From Arctopsyche grandis (lineage: Eukaryota > Arthropoda > Insecta > Trichoptera > Hydropsychidae): a stretch of DNA of 64,000 nt. Positions 32,831-47,800 of the stretch are shown one piece after another. Position numbers and translations under genes: made by a program. Where the stretch lies: NCBI RefSeq assembly GCF_051622035.1, contig NC_135358.1, positions 23,006,501-23,070,500 of the forward strand, read 5' to 3'. Each line of letters opens with the position of its first letter. The stretch's first letter is position 1. The notes under the pieces are model-generated. The model had not been told where the DNA came from. It ran no database searches and saw only the letters and a program-made list of their open reading frames with translations.

Positions 32831-35800
32831 ATTTATAATTTAATAGAATTATAATAGAATAATTTAATATGCGATGATAATTCATCGGGCCTATTACTAG
32901 TATATATAAGGTAAATCGAAAAGAAATGTCATTTTTTTATGATACAACAAAACATTTATTTAAAAAAAAAACTATACATAATTATTCTATTAAATATTTT
33001 CCATCATTATCTATGATCTTCCTCCACAATATAGGCAGTTTTTTAATACCTCGATCATAAAATTCTGGCGGCTTATTATTAAAATAGAAATCCAAGTGAT
33101 TTTTTACTTCTTCGACATTTGAAATTTTTTTATCACGAAGAGAATGTTCCATCGATTTAAATAAATGATAATCCGAAGGTGCTATATCAGGTGAATACGG
33201 TGGATGTTGAAGAACTTCCAAATCCAGCTCTCTTATTTTATCCTGGGTAATCCTTGCTGCATGAGGTCTTGCATTGTCATGCTGTAAAATCCTTCTTTGA
33301 TTATTGACTAAAACTGATCTTTTTTTTTAACAGTTCCGTCTTTAATCGTTCCAATTGAGCACAATACAACTCTGCAGTAACCGTCTGTCCAGGTTTCAAC
33401 AATTCGTAATGAATTATTCCCAAAACATCCCACCATACACATAGGAGAACTTTTTTCAACGTCAATGTTGGCCGAGTGGTAGGCACAGGTACCTGGTTCG
33501 ATGATAACCATTGTTTTTTTCTCCGAGAATTACTGTAAAGGACCCACTTCTCATCCCCAGTAACAATTCGTCTTAGAAATGGATCTGTTTCGTTTCTGGA
33601 CAATAGAGATGAACATATTGTTACGCGTTGATCTATGGCCGTTGGTGAAAGTTCGTGCGGTACCCATACACCCTGTCTATTTTTTTTTCCAAGCCTTTTT
33701 AAATGGTTTTGAACTGTTGTACGTGGACAACCAAGGTCTTGTGACAATTCATGTATTGTTTTGCGCGGATCGGATTCCACTAATGAATTCAGGGTGTCAT
33801 CATCGATTTTAAGGGGTCTTCCTGTTTTTGGTTTGTCCTTTAATGATCTATCGCCACTTTTGAACTTTTTAAACCATCTATAGCACTTTCGAGTATCCAA
33901 GATGTCTCCATAAATATCACAGATGGTCTGGGTTGCTTCTTTTGACTTTAATCCTTTGTCAAATAAAAATAGCATAAAATATCGCAAATGTGTTTCTTCA
34001 ATCTCAGGCCTCTGCATTTTTCTACTAAGGCCAAAAAAATAAAACAAATGTCAAAAATGAAAGATTACTAATAGAGCTTCAAAATGATACTAACCACGAC
34101 GTGTTAACTCGACGGCAACCGTTGACAAACTGATTTCAAAGTGACGCAACAAAAAAATGACATTTCTTTTCGATTTACCTAATATATGTATATAATTCTC
34201 ATCAAATTAAGGCTGGTAGAATAATGTTAGATACCAAAATAACCCTCGAACTTCAATGGTTATATATGTATTCACATAAATTTATCTTATTTGTTTATTT
34301 TCGGTAAATATGATATTGAGTAGTAGTAATAGTGGGTATTGTCGGGTCGGCGTGCGCTCTCCCGCCCACTACTTGTTTACCGGCTTATTTTGAGGCGGGC
34401 ACGAGGGCGGACACGCTTATTTTGCACGACTTTTTATGGCAACACTGACCACCGCTCCACCATTACATACATTTCTATTATATACTAATATGTGCATCAC
34501 TCATACGCACCTGTCTTAAATACTCCTCGCTACTATCACTAATGGGAATCCAGATCTAGAGTTTGTTTATTGCCAATGCAAATGAAGTGAGGTACACTAT
34601 TGATCATCAGAGGTAGGCGTTCGATGGATGCTTTCCACACAAGAAATGGTTCACTATTGTCAATTTGTGCTCTAAGGGCCGGGCCGCACCGTGCAACTTT
34701 GTCGGCCGACTAGTTGCGCGACACGAAAAAATGTATGGAAATGTGTGCGACAAACAAATTGACGGGTGTGGCATGTCCCATCTACCTGAATGCATTGGGC
34801 TGGTCGCTCTCAACCAAGTCGCTCGCAAGTCGCACGGTGCGGCCCGGCCCTTATGATCTAGCGTCCAAGTTGACAGCATGTTTTCAATGTCCTGATTTGT
34901 GTAATATGATTCGTTAAGACTAAGATCACTTGTTCAGTGTTCATTTTCACAGTTTTATTTTTGAATTTTCAGCCCTAATCGGTATATTAATTTGAATTAA
35001 AATACCTATTATTTTAAACGTCGATTAACCGTCATTTGTTTTAGATTAACGCTTCGTTTATACATATGTACATATTTTTTTGCCTTAGACGGTTCCACAA
35101 CGGTTTTATGGCAAAAACACGTAATTAGAGTTCAATTGTGAATAGTAGGAGTCCAAATATTTGCTCGACAACGTACGCAACGGTCGTCTTATGACGTAAA
35201 CGAGCACGGTCAAAATACGTTTAATGACATTTTTGTGTACGTATGCACGGAGAAGAGATGTGACGTGTGTTGTAATTGTTTTGTTTTCAATCCAATTGAA
35301 TTGTACTGACACTCAAGTATTTTTGTTTGTTTTTTTTTTACAGGAGATCGGCCTATATTCCTTGACGGATATATCCAGAGGATCCGTTCGGATAGAGAAA
35401 AACTTCAAACTGTGTTACGTTGACACTATAGACTGGAATCTGATTGCTAAAAATGGCATAGAAGAAAATTATATAAAGGTTTTTTTTACACATTACTTAT
35501 TTTCTCTCTAGTTATTGTATCCTAGTTATCGCTCTTTTTAGACTAAGAATTTTTTATTAATAGTATTTTTAGTACATTTAACCCATTGAAAGCTATGCTA
35601 ATGGGTAAAACATTTTTAAATTCTCGTGCAATTATACAATATGTATATCATCCTCGTGTGGAGTAGTCAGGTCTGTGGAGTGGCCCCAAAATTTACCAAC
35701 TCTGACTCCGATTTTATATTATGATTCGACTCCAACTTGAAAGATTAAGTGAGATCGACTTTAAAATTTCAAAATATAAAAAAATTAAAGGAATTAAAAA

Positions 35801-38800
35801 AATCACTAAAAATTGAGATGCAACCTAATTTATTAAATTATTCAACGATGTGTAACGTGGGGTGAAGTGGGTGGCTTTGACTGAACAGGGAAAGACCAGC
35901 AGAGATGGGAGTCTAAAGGAAACGACAGTTCTCAGAGAAAGCTGTGGTCCGACTCGACTTCCGAAGAAAAGGGCGCTCCTTTTATAGCTGAGAAAGTAGC
36001 GGTACTTTCTCCCACTCCCCAGCATCCGAGGGCGGGGGTAGTTTTCCCCCCACTCCCTCGGCTGCGGGGGCGTACGTTACAGATGTATTTTAAATTCCCG
36101 CTTTTTATAAAGGAATTATTAAATTTCAATTTATTAGTGGATTTACTTCAATAAAATTGGAGACTGTATGTAATTGACACATACCGTAATACTATAAATT
36201 AAAGAAAATAATAAATAAAGCCTTGTAAAAAGAGTCGGTGGATTTTTTACGACTCCGACTCCGTTTGAAATGCTCCGACTCCACAACCCTGGTGGATACG
36301 CTTTGTTGCAATGTATTGTTTTAGTAAAATCAAGAATTACACATTAATTAATAAAAGTAAAAAACTTCGATCACTTGGCGTGAATAACTACTGATGATTT
36401 ATACACTTTAATGTATGTATGGAAGTACGTACGTACATACATACATATGTCCATGCACTGGCGGTCACATAAATTGCATCACTTTTAAAAAACGTGTTTT
36501 TTTCGTATTACGGGCTTCTTTCGTTTATAATCCCTACTCAATTCGATGTAGAAAGTGGATTATATCCCTGTGATACCTACCCTATTGTAACAGTTAAACA
36601 AAAAAGGGATGTCGTAAAAATTTTAGGGACCAAATTTTGCGATGCATGGTTTTGTGGGGGATTAGGATCATTCTGCATGAGAGATAATTGAAACAATACT
36701 TTATTTGTTTTTCGAAATTTTTCATTTCAATGTTATTTTTGATTATATTTTACACATTTAAAAATAAAACTTAATATTTAGTGGACCCTCCTTTTTCTTT
36801 TATGATTTCCTTAATCCTAGCAGGCATGGAATTTATCAATTTATCATAATGCATCGCGGCATTTCATTGTACCACACATTATAAATGGCATTTTTTAATT
36901 TTGACGCAGTGTTGATGTCACTATGCTTAATCGAGGTTTTATAATCATCCACAAATTTTCTATCGGGTTCATGTCGGGGCTTTTCCAGGCCATGGTAACA
37001 TCGTAACTCCCATTTTTTGTAATTTTTTTTATTTTTAAATTTTATTAATAACATACATAAGCATAAAATAAATTTTATTTACCGTTTTTGATCGCTGACA
37101 TGGTGCGGATACATCTTGGATATTCCTTCACCGCAGGTGAAACATCTTTATCCATCGATGGGACAAAACTTTCATCCAATATTGATTTGTACATCTCGCC
37201 ATTATTAAAACAAAGTTCTCCAATCCCGTGGTATTAAAAACACCCCCAAACTATTTGGCTGTGAGGGTGCTCTACTGCTTTGACTGTATACTTTTGGTTG
37301 TATCGTTCTCCTCTTTTGCGTCGAACCTACTGTAATCCATCCGATCCAAAGAGGTTAAACTTGGACTCATCCGAGAGTATCACATTCTGCCAATACAAAA
37401 TTGTCCAATTTGGCCCATTGAAGACGTGTCTCCTTCATTTTATTTGAGAGAAATTACTTTTTTGCAAATCTCCGAGCGTAAAAGCCAACTTCTCTCAATC
37501 GTCTACGCACTGTTTCCACACTAATATTAATTTAAACATCATCTAAAATGTCTGTTCTTAAATCTGAAGCAGTTTTGAAAAGATATTGAATAAATTGGCG
37601 TGTCAGCAAACGATCTTCCCATGAATTTATCTTCCGAGTCAGTCCAGTACCTTTACGTCGGTCCACACTGCCAATTTCTCGGTCTTTCTTCAGTATTCTT
37701 GAAATTGTTGATTGAGAATATCCCAAATGACTTGAAATGTCTCTTGTTGAAAGTCCACATTTCGAGAAAATTTAAATTTTCACTTGGTTCTCCGAAGTTG
37801 TTTGGTAGTGTTTTGACATCACTATTTGTAGATTAAGAATAACGCTGCTTCCACTTTGAAATCACACTTTAAAATGAGTTCAAAATATCGAGGAGGGTCT
37901 ATTTCAACAAAAGCCTAAAAAAAATTCGAACACATAACCCAGAATGGGGTAGAACTTTTACGACCCGAAAACCGTAAAATTCAAAGTGATGCAATTTATT
38001 TGACCGCCAGTATACATACATATATGGCAAATGAGTATACTATTTTTGTGTAAAAATAACTGTACAGAAAATTTTTTTTACACAAATTACTGATAAGCTT
38101 GTAAAAATTGGAAAACTAGAACATTTTTCCACATAACTTGATTTACCATTACATTACATGTTTTTTTTCATTTTCAAAAATAATTAGTAAATATTATTTT
38201 CTAATAGTGCTAATTTGATGATCATTGTAAGCAATACATATGTATGTACATATATGTATTGCTTACAATTGATTGGAATATTAAAACACGTTAATTATTA
38301 TTAACGTTGTGTGGAAAAAATTTAAATTTAGTATTTTTTAGTTTTATCGTATTATATAACAAACAAAGTTCCAAATAATTGTTGGGTAAAATACATAAAT
38401 TAATCAGATTTCTAAACGGAATTTATGCATGTTTATAAATTTTTCCATTAAAAAAATTTCATTATCGTTTATTTATTCAAATTGAATTAGTTTTATTATA
38501 TGAAAACAAGATATTTTATCGAATGAGAATTAATACTGATTTTCGAAAAATCGATAATATGTATGTATAATATTTTGGTATGTAACAAATGTAAAATACA
38601 TACATACACTTGTGCATAGGTGAGATCTAATAAATACGGCATTTGACACACTTTTTTGTTGCGTAGGAATTCTAGTGCAGTCGATAAATAAATGAGTCAC
38701 TGTACAGGCAAATTCCAAGAACTAGCATTGCGGGGGTGGACTTTGCCTCAAATAGACTCAGACATCTATCTCCTCTTGTGCAACTGCAATTTTGCATTTT

Positions 38801-41800
38801 GCAATTCACACACCAAAGCTTCTGCAAATGCCATTTCCTTACTCTTCATTCTTTCAATAAAATCCGAATACATAATTTGTATGTCGTTTATATGTATTTA
38901 TACACATATTTTGGTTGATATTACATATTTGTATTTGTAATTGGCCAGGAAGGCGCATTGGGATTTACCTGTAAGGCCTTCCTGGTATATATGTAAAATA
39001 AAAATAAAATAAAATAAATATATATGTATGTATGTACATCCATATTTAAAGACCAATTCAAGTCCGTCAAAAAATCATTAGGAGCTACACCGCTCCAGAA
39101 TTGCGAATTCGCTAAAGCTAGAATTACAGTTTCTGCGAAACTTGGAATTCTTGCTTATTATTGAAAACTAATAATTACCGATTTATGCGATCTGTAACAT
39201 ACATAGCTGTATTTATTTAAATTGCATAGGTATATTTATTTCTTTATAAAAACGACCTTAAGAGGTACATACATATGTATGTACGTAAGATCAGGATGTG
39301 AGAGATTCTAAATGATGCACGCGGATTAGATCAAACAACGTTTATTATACGTCTTTACGTCAAGCTTGCTAAAGGGTAAGTGACCTATAGAAAGTTAAAT
39401 AATTCTGCACTATGCACCCTCGCTAATCACATACTCACCGTATTCAAAAATCTTTCCTACGTATATATACATATGTATGTACATATATATTATGTATGTG
39501 TAATATTTACTAAGCAAAGTGATGAATTCTGTCTTCTTTACACACATGCATACATATTATATCCTTAGGAGCTTCGTTTTCTTTTTAGATATCGTTTATA
39601 TCATTCGCCGAAACACAAATATTTTCTCTATGTTCACAAACAACTGCTCTGATCAAATATTTGACCTCTGACAATTCAATAAAGCGAAGGCCAAATTTGA
39701 CCGTTGAAATGAGGCTGGGGTGTGTAAATAATTTAGTGTGTGCATCACGTGAGTGTTCATCATCAATACGTCTTATCATTATGGATTCATCATCTTCAGA
39801 CGCATTTTCGATACTTATGACCCCGAACAATTTGCAATTCGTCTGTAGTAAAGCTTTGTTGTATGCATATCTGTCCTTTCAAATTTAATATTTTGGCTAC
39901 TTTCGAAGTCCCCAGTAGCTCATTTTACGCGTTTCACAGGCTTTGGTTTTCTCAGAACGGAGAGGGGAAAAAGCAAGGTGAATAAAAAATATCAAAAAAC
40001 CATCACTACAAAACGGACGAATTCCTAGATTCAAACGTTTTCCTAAGAAGCTATTATGTACATATTTGTAGTGGAAAAACTGTAATATCTGCTCTCTGTC
40101 GTCCATTGAAAAGTCATACAAACGATAAAGTAGTGTTGCGTAGGGGTGGGTGGAGGATCCAAGTAAAAGACCTTAGTCGTTTCACAGCATTTATTGATGA
40201 TTAAGGAGATACACGCACTGGCAGTGCTCAGTCCAGAATGACCTGATATCGCCTACGTACCGCCTTATAAAGGGTCGATCTCTCAGGACGTCTATTCTGT
40301 TTACCTATTGTATAGTCACGTATTCGGATATGTATTCCCACGATATTGGATCTCCCCGTACCGATTCTGAGAAAAGACTAATAACGGTCATTGTTTAGCC
40401 TAAATGCACTTAGAGTCCAGATATAATCCTGGAAGTAAGTTCAAGCACTTAGTTAATCCGTTAACAGATCCGCTGGTCCTAAGTGCAAGCACTTAGTTAA
40501 TCCGATAACAGATAACCCTTGAACGGTCACATAGTCTCTGGGATTCTATTCGCTTAATCCGCGGCGTACGTAACAGTATTATAAATATTATAAAACCAAA
40601 TGCAAGTAAAAGTTGAAAATAAGAACCCTCATAAGCAGAGATAGGCGCGAAAACACGCAGAAACAGGATCCTATTGTTAATTTTTATTGTTTACCTTTTT
40701 TTTGAGATGGCGCATCCTAGGGCCGCTCACTGCTCATAAGTAGAGGTAGGACCGGAAGCGTGCTTTTCCCAGGAAACAGGGCGTTTTGGGTCTATTTTCC
40801 AGGAAACAGGGCAAACTACAAAGCTAGAGAGCATAAAAAAAGGTTCATCATAAAAATGAACAAAGCACGGCGAACAATGAACAATGAACTGCGCAAAGTT
40901 GGTCCACTCTTTACTCATAAGTAGAGTACGGACTGAACGCGTGCCGCTCATTGTTCAATTGTTGTAAATGCTTTGTAAAAAAGGTTCGGCAAACCTTTAA
41001 CAATGCATTTACAACATTTGAACAATGAACGGCACCCTGGTTATCCGGGCTTTACTCATAAGTTTTAGTTGTAAGTGTGTATGTATGTACAATGTAACAC
41101 ACGTTAATGATTTAAAGCAGTGATTCACAACATTTATGACAGATGGACCAATTTATCTATTTTGTAATTGCTCGTGAGCCGCAGTGGGCAAAAGTGTTGA
41201 AAAATAATTTATTTATTTATTTATTCTAAACAGACCATTGTGGCATAACAGGAATTCCTAAAGCGCCACTATGGTCAAAAAATATAACACAAAAACAAAA
41301 TAACAATTAAACATAAACATAAATACATCCATACATAAACATAAAAAATAGCATTTAATAATAACAGATAAAGTAAAAATATCAAATAAAATATAGCATA
41401 AGGAATGCCTTGCACCTACAGCCAGTTTCAATAAATATGTAAGAAACAACTACAAATACAAAACATCCCTGTAAGGCCCAAATGGAAGAGAGTTAATCAA
41501 AATTTCACTCATAAATCACAATCAATCATGAAAACAATGATGAGCGCAGACTACCAGATAAATGGGTTAGAGTAATTTCCGACAATTTACGCTCACTAAG
41601 GTGGAAAATATCACATTCAGTCTCGGCAGCAACGATTTCATTAAGAAGTCGGATAGCTCTTGGAATAGGAGCCATTCGAAAAAGGACTGTGCGGGCAGGA
41701 GGTACAGCCAGCAAATGATGATGTCTACCACGCACATAGTGATTAGGGACATAAAGTCCCAACTGCTCCAGCAACAACGGGCATGACGTATTACCACGTA

Positions 41801-44800
41801 AGAGCAGGAGAACGAAACGAATTAATGAGAAGTTTCTCCGAAGTTCAAGGGAATTATACCCAAGCATGCCCAAAAGGAAAGGAGTGGGGTAGAGATATGG
41901 GTAATACCCATATTCTTTCCTATATAGGAAACGAAGAAATGCTTTTTGCACTTTCTCAATCATCAGAGAGTAATTTGCTTCATGCGGATTCCACACAATC
42001 GCATTATACTCTAGCTTACTTCTCACAAGCGAATTGAAAAGCAAGCGAGAAGACAAAGGATTGGAGAATAATCTTGCATATCTCTGTCTGAATAATGATA
42101 TTCAGACAGAGCCAGATTTAGATGGAAGGCTCTAAGCAATTCCACTTATGATGCTCTAGTGTTTGTTTTCAAATTAATGTAATAATAAATTTTTAAATTG
42201 TGAAGCGTTGTGAAGTAGAAAATTTAAATTTTCTACTTGAAATTAATACTGTAATTTACAAAGACGAAGGAGTTTTTATCAGGTGACAAGAGGATAATAA
42301 GTCTGTAGATAGGATTTGGTGGAGCAGATTGTGGAATGGCCGCGTGTCTGGCGGAAGTGGGTCCATGGTCAGAAATACCCGCAGCGATGATGTCATCATG
42401 CTGCTCATGAATGACTTCATTGAGTCGGGCGGCCCGCGGGAAAAACAACTCCAAACACATACACATGAGGTGCTTGAACCGCGACCACTACTTACTACAT
42501 ACTTCAATCCACTACTCTCCATCATATTATTTCTACCATAATAATAACAATCTTATGATGTACATACATATTATAAAAATATAACAACGAAATATTTATG
42601 GTTTAACGACAAAATACGAATAAATTGTACCATCGAGTTGGTTGTCTTGTTGTTCCAGACGTCCATCTCAGTTCCTATCTCGTACCCATGACGAAATTGA
42701 ATTTCTATATCGATGTTCTATCCGGTCATCTGTTGCGTAAAACATGGGTTGTGGATTTCGAATAGTTTATGCAGATTACGCTATAATAGCACAGCCGTAG
42801 CCAGGATTTTTTTTAAGGGGGGGGGGGGGCTGAAACACAAGCGTACCCCTCGCCCCCCAACCGTTAAAAAACGAAACTTCTTAAAAGCTCCTTTTCTTTC
42901 CAAATTTGGAAAAGGCGTTAAATCAAAATTAAAATTTACAAAATTTTATTTTATATTTTTTTTTCTTAAAATGTTCTTCAACATGTACCTTTTATAAAAT
43001 TTGTTTCAAAAAAGTGGGGAGCACTGAAAAACAAAGTGGCCGAGGGGCGCCATATACCCTTCGGGCCGGGGTTGGTATGTAATAAATATATCAATTACTG
43101 AAAAAATCAACTGAAGACGGCTGGCATGAGATTCAGCGAAAAAGTTTATAATTTTTTTATTAAGAATCTCCACATCTCGAAATTCATATATTATATGGGG
43201 ATAATATTTTTGGCACGGCTGTAAAATAAATTACACGACAAATGTCAAAACGACATTTAATGTCAAATTAACATCTCTAAAATAGCTCGCACGACAGAAT
43301 CGGCGTTCGCCCGGTAAATCAAACGTTAAACGGGTTGCCAGTAACAAAAATAAAATTTGACGTTTTAGTGAAATCATAACCAGTTTCACCGGGTAATCGT
43401 AATCTTAACAGCCAACACCAATTTATTTAAGGGTTTGGTTAGGTTAGGGTTAGCCCTATTAATTAAAGATTAGGTTGTTTAAGTTAAGAATCAGTATTTA
43501 TGTTTGTCAATTTTTTTTGTTACGGGCAACCCATTTAACGTTTGCACACGATTATTATTTGCACACGAGAGCGAGTACATTTAATCTAATTCTTTAAAAA
43601 AAAATTGGTATGTACCCTCTTCTCTTCATGTTTATCAGCAGAATTCAGGTTCACAATACATTTACAAAAAAGCTGTGAAAACGTAATTTTCAAAAACAAA
43701 AGAAATTAAATCGAAAACACAAAATAGTCATAACCACGATAAATGCGATGCGACTGAGTACTTTGGGAATTAAAAAACAAAAACAATAAAATTTACCGAA
43801 AATATAACATACTTTGCATTTTGCGTGGCTTATTTTAGTTCGAAAAGTACCAAAAGAATATTCTATATTTGGAAACGAATGCAAAATTCATAAGCTAAGT
43901 CATAATTCTCACATGTAATTATGAAAATTCAATAAAATAATTTGAAAATTAAAATGTAGTGGTTATAAAATTTTACCAGGTGGATGATATGCATATATTG
44001 GCGCAATGAGCATACATTTATTACACAATTATTTTTCAAAACTACCCGTTCAATTTCAGCAAGCAGAGCACTAGTATTTTTATAACATTGAAGTATTTTA
44101 TTGATTTTAGGACAACAAAGCTGCCAATGAGTGTCCTGTGTGTCCTAGAGACGATGGAGGCGCATCTAACGATGTTTCAATGACTATTTTGTGTCCAGAG
44201 GCGCCAAATTCAAAAGATACTAAACATTACTTATGCTGGAACAATAATCATTGTCAAAGAAGTACGTTGTGTCGTATGTGTTTTTAAAATTGATTTAAAA
44301 TTATAAATAATTTGACCCGATTTTTAGCTTGCCCCGGTTGCAATGGAGGAGCTTGCACGGCTACTGGTAAATGCTGCGATGACAGTTGTCTTGGGGGTTG
44401 CTCCGGTTATCATAACGGGAATTGCTCTGTTTGTCGAAATTTTTCTATAGGCGACATAAGTGACCGTAATTGCATACGAGAATGTCCACCAAATACTTTC
44501 AAGGTATGACCTTACATGCATATGTATATATATACAATTTTTTCTGTCAATTGTGTCTAATTTCCTACATTTGAATTCATTCTATTTTTTTGTGTAGCAT
44601 CATGATAGAAGGTGTATAACAGAGCAAGAATGTCAAAATATTTCTCGCCCGAGAGAGCTTGCACAGAAACTAGAAAAACCTTACAAACCCATCAACGGAA
44701 CCTGTATGTTAGACTGCCCCGCAAACTTCGATGAAGTTAGTATAATTAGAGTTGGTTTGAAAAATATATGAGTTATTTTTTATATAGTATGTAATATAAA

Positions 44801-47800
44801 TGATTTTTATAATTTCCAGTATGTTGAAAATAACAAGACATTCTGCGCTCCATGTCAAGGTAACTGCAAACGCGAGTGCTATGGTGGGAATATTGATACT
44901 ATTCAAGCGGCACAAAAATTACGTGGATGCACATATATAACTGGTTCACTTGAAATTAATGTTCGAGGAGGAGGTATTTATACTTTTTAATGTTTTGTTT
45001 AAAATTTCAGTCACCTTAAAAGTAATTGTTTTGGTTTTTTCTTCCTCTCTAAAGGAAACATTGTGAGTGAGCTCGAGGAAGGACTTGGGCTAATCACTGA
45101 CATAGTGGGATCGTTGAAGGTTGTTCGATCATATGCATTGGTTTCATTGAACTTTTTAAAGAGTTTGCGCAGAATTCACGGATTAAATGCGATGGGCAAA
45201 GTTATGAAAGAGTATGTGCTATTTTTTTTAAGTACCCATTTAATTATTTTAGTTTATTGTGAGCATTAATATAATGTTATGTATAAACTTTGTTTTAGTA
45301 ATGTTTTTTCTGTGACCGACAATCAGAATCTACAAGAGCTATGGGATTGGGATCAACTCAGAGATATTGAAATTCTACATGGAAAAATTTTTTTTCATTT
45401 CAATCCTAAACTTTGTTTTGATAAAATTGAACCATTAAAGCATATGGCTCCAGAAAGTAAATTTACAGACATTGAATTTGCAAGACATTCTAATGGAGAC
45501 AAAGTTGCATGTGAGTTTATAAAAAACATATATTCCATTATAATTATTATTACTTAATAACTTCCCTAATTAACCTTCCTTCCTCAAGTTTTTGTTAATT
45601 ATATCAATATTCATGTACATTAAAGTTAGTATGTCAAAATTTATGAAGCAATAAATGATTCTGATTTTTATCATGAATGTTTGGTCAACGGATTATTGCG
45701 CAAATTACAATCTTTGTAAATTGCCACAAAAATTGCGAATACGGAATATCTGGCACTCGAGTTCCCTTTAGTACTATGGGGGCGTAAGGGAATGAAACGA
45801 GTGTTGTACACACGACTGTTTATTATAACGGTTGGGAAAGAAGTAGTTCAGCAGCGATCATCATGGCCGAGTTGGTCCCAGCTTGCAGGATGGGGACCGA
45901 AACTTGACTATGTCGTAGAGCCGCTACAGTACAATATTTCGCGGGGATAGCTTTCGATTGATGGAGTTTTTGGGTGCCAGATGTTCCGTGATCAAGATTT
46001 TAGTGATGTACGCGAGATCGCTTTTTGCAGAATATTTACCGAACCTAAATGTTTATATTATTTTTAATATTCATGCATGTTTCAGGCAATGTTACTCTGC
46101 TAAACGTTACAGTCGGAAGAGTGACACATGGTTCAATCATAATAACCTGGGGCTATTTCAGTTATGAGGATCCTCGGTCTTTGTTGGGCTACGTGGTATA
46201 TTCGATTGAAGCACCAAATCGGAATGTAACACTGTTTGAAGGTCGTGATGCCTGTGGGGGTGATGGGTTAGTTTAATTTTCACATCTAATACTATCCTAT
46301 TATAAATTTATGTATAATACAATAAAAATAATTTTATATAGATGGCGTGTAGATGACGTTCCCATACAACAGGATTCAAATCTAGGTTATTATATTATGA
46401 CTCATTTGAAACCATATACTCAATATGCGTTCTATGTTAAGACATACACTATAGCTGCAGAAAGAATGGGAGCTCAAAGTCCCATTCTCTATGTCAAGAC
46501 ATTGCCGGGTGGTAAGTTGTCACTCATATTATTTAGATATCTTGAAAAAGAAAAAAAAAACAATTTAATTTGGTCATTTTGTCTTATGCAGAGCCTTCTC
46601 CTCCTCATATCAGTGAAGTTAGTTTCCCTGATCCAAACTCCATGCATATAAATTGGTTGACCTCGCTGAAGCCTAATGGAAATGTTACGAAATATCGAGT
46701 ATATATTTATTGGGACCCTGATAATGAAAATATGATCGAACAAAGAAATTATTGCAAAGAAGGTAAAATGCTAATATTATACGTATATGTATGTACATAC
46801 ATATGTAGGCATAAATAAAATTCTAGTTTATCGAAAAATATATACATACAAATGTATACTTAGATTATTTCCTTACGATTAGTATAGATCTGTGTTGAAT
46901 ATTTCAGGTTTAGAAGTTGTACCAGCCACAAAAAAAGTTGTGATTGAGGTGGAGCAGTCGAAAGAAAGAGAAGGACCGAAAAATGAAGATGGAAAAAAAT
47001 GTTCCTGTGAGGAAAAACGCTTTCCCAATACTGAAGAAATTGTAAACAAAATTACATTCGAAGACAATTTACAAAATCAGGTATACACATATGTACATAT
47101 GTACATTCATCAATAAATTTATGTTTGAATTAATTGAGTTTATATTAATAGTTTCGTTATGGTGAATATTAAAAATAATTATTGGTGACCTGTAACAATG
47201 TTTGATTAACAATAACTTAACTTTGATTGTAACAAAATTTTTAGCTTTATGGTTAATTTAAAAAATTTTGATAGGCTGACCATATGTTCCGTTTTGTGCA
47301 GGTTTTTTAATGTCACGTTTTTAATGTAATTTTAAACACTCCATTTTTTACCCATGAAACGAGTCCCCAATAATGAATAAAGGAAAAAATCTTTATAACC
47401 GATTTTTTTGTCATTTTAGGTTTTCCAAAAACGTTTTGGTTCACCTGATATGAACCGTAAACGTCGAGATGTGAACAATAACGATTTGAATTTGGATACT
47501 GATAATTATGGAAGTCAATTTCCTGATGATGATATTGACATTATAATGCGTCAGCATGATTATAAAGAAGAAAAGGTTAACGGTAAGCATAGTAAAAATT
47601 TACATATGTATCTATATACTTATTTTGGAGATCAGATTTCTTATAAAATATGTACGCTTCAAATTTCAGGTTATTACCACAAGTATGTGACTGTTGTGGA
47701 AAATCGAACATCATTAACAATTAGTTCTTTAAAACATTTCGCACCGTATGCGATTAGTGTATGGGCATGTAGAGAATATGAAAAGGAAGAATTAGCTATG

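Noticed and set aside
39585..39830. Acidic 81-codon frame in InR intron 2
   Set aside because: No family match, no splice context, and it lies in AT-rich intron DNA.
43434..43456. Telomere-like GGTTAGGTTAGGGTTAG
   Set aside because: Only two or three TTAGG-like units, too short to call an interstitial telomere array.
35479..44110. Possible additional InR exon inside the 8.6-kb intron 2
   Set aside because: Exon 2 joins exon 3 in phase 0 and the protein runs on without a gap (EENYIK then DNKAANECP), so no exon is missing.
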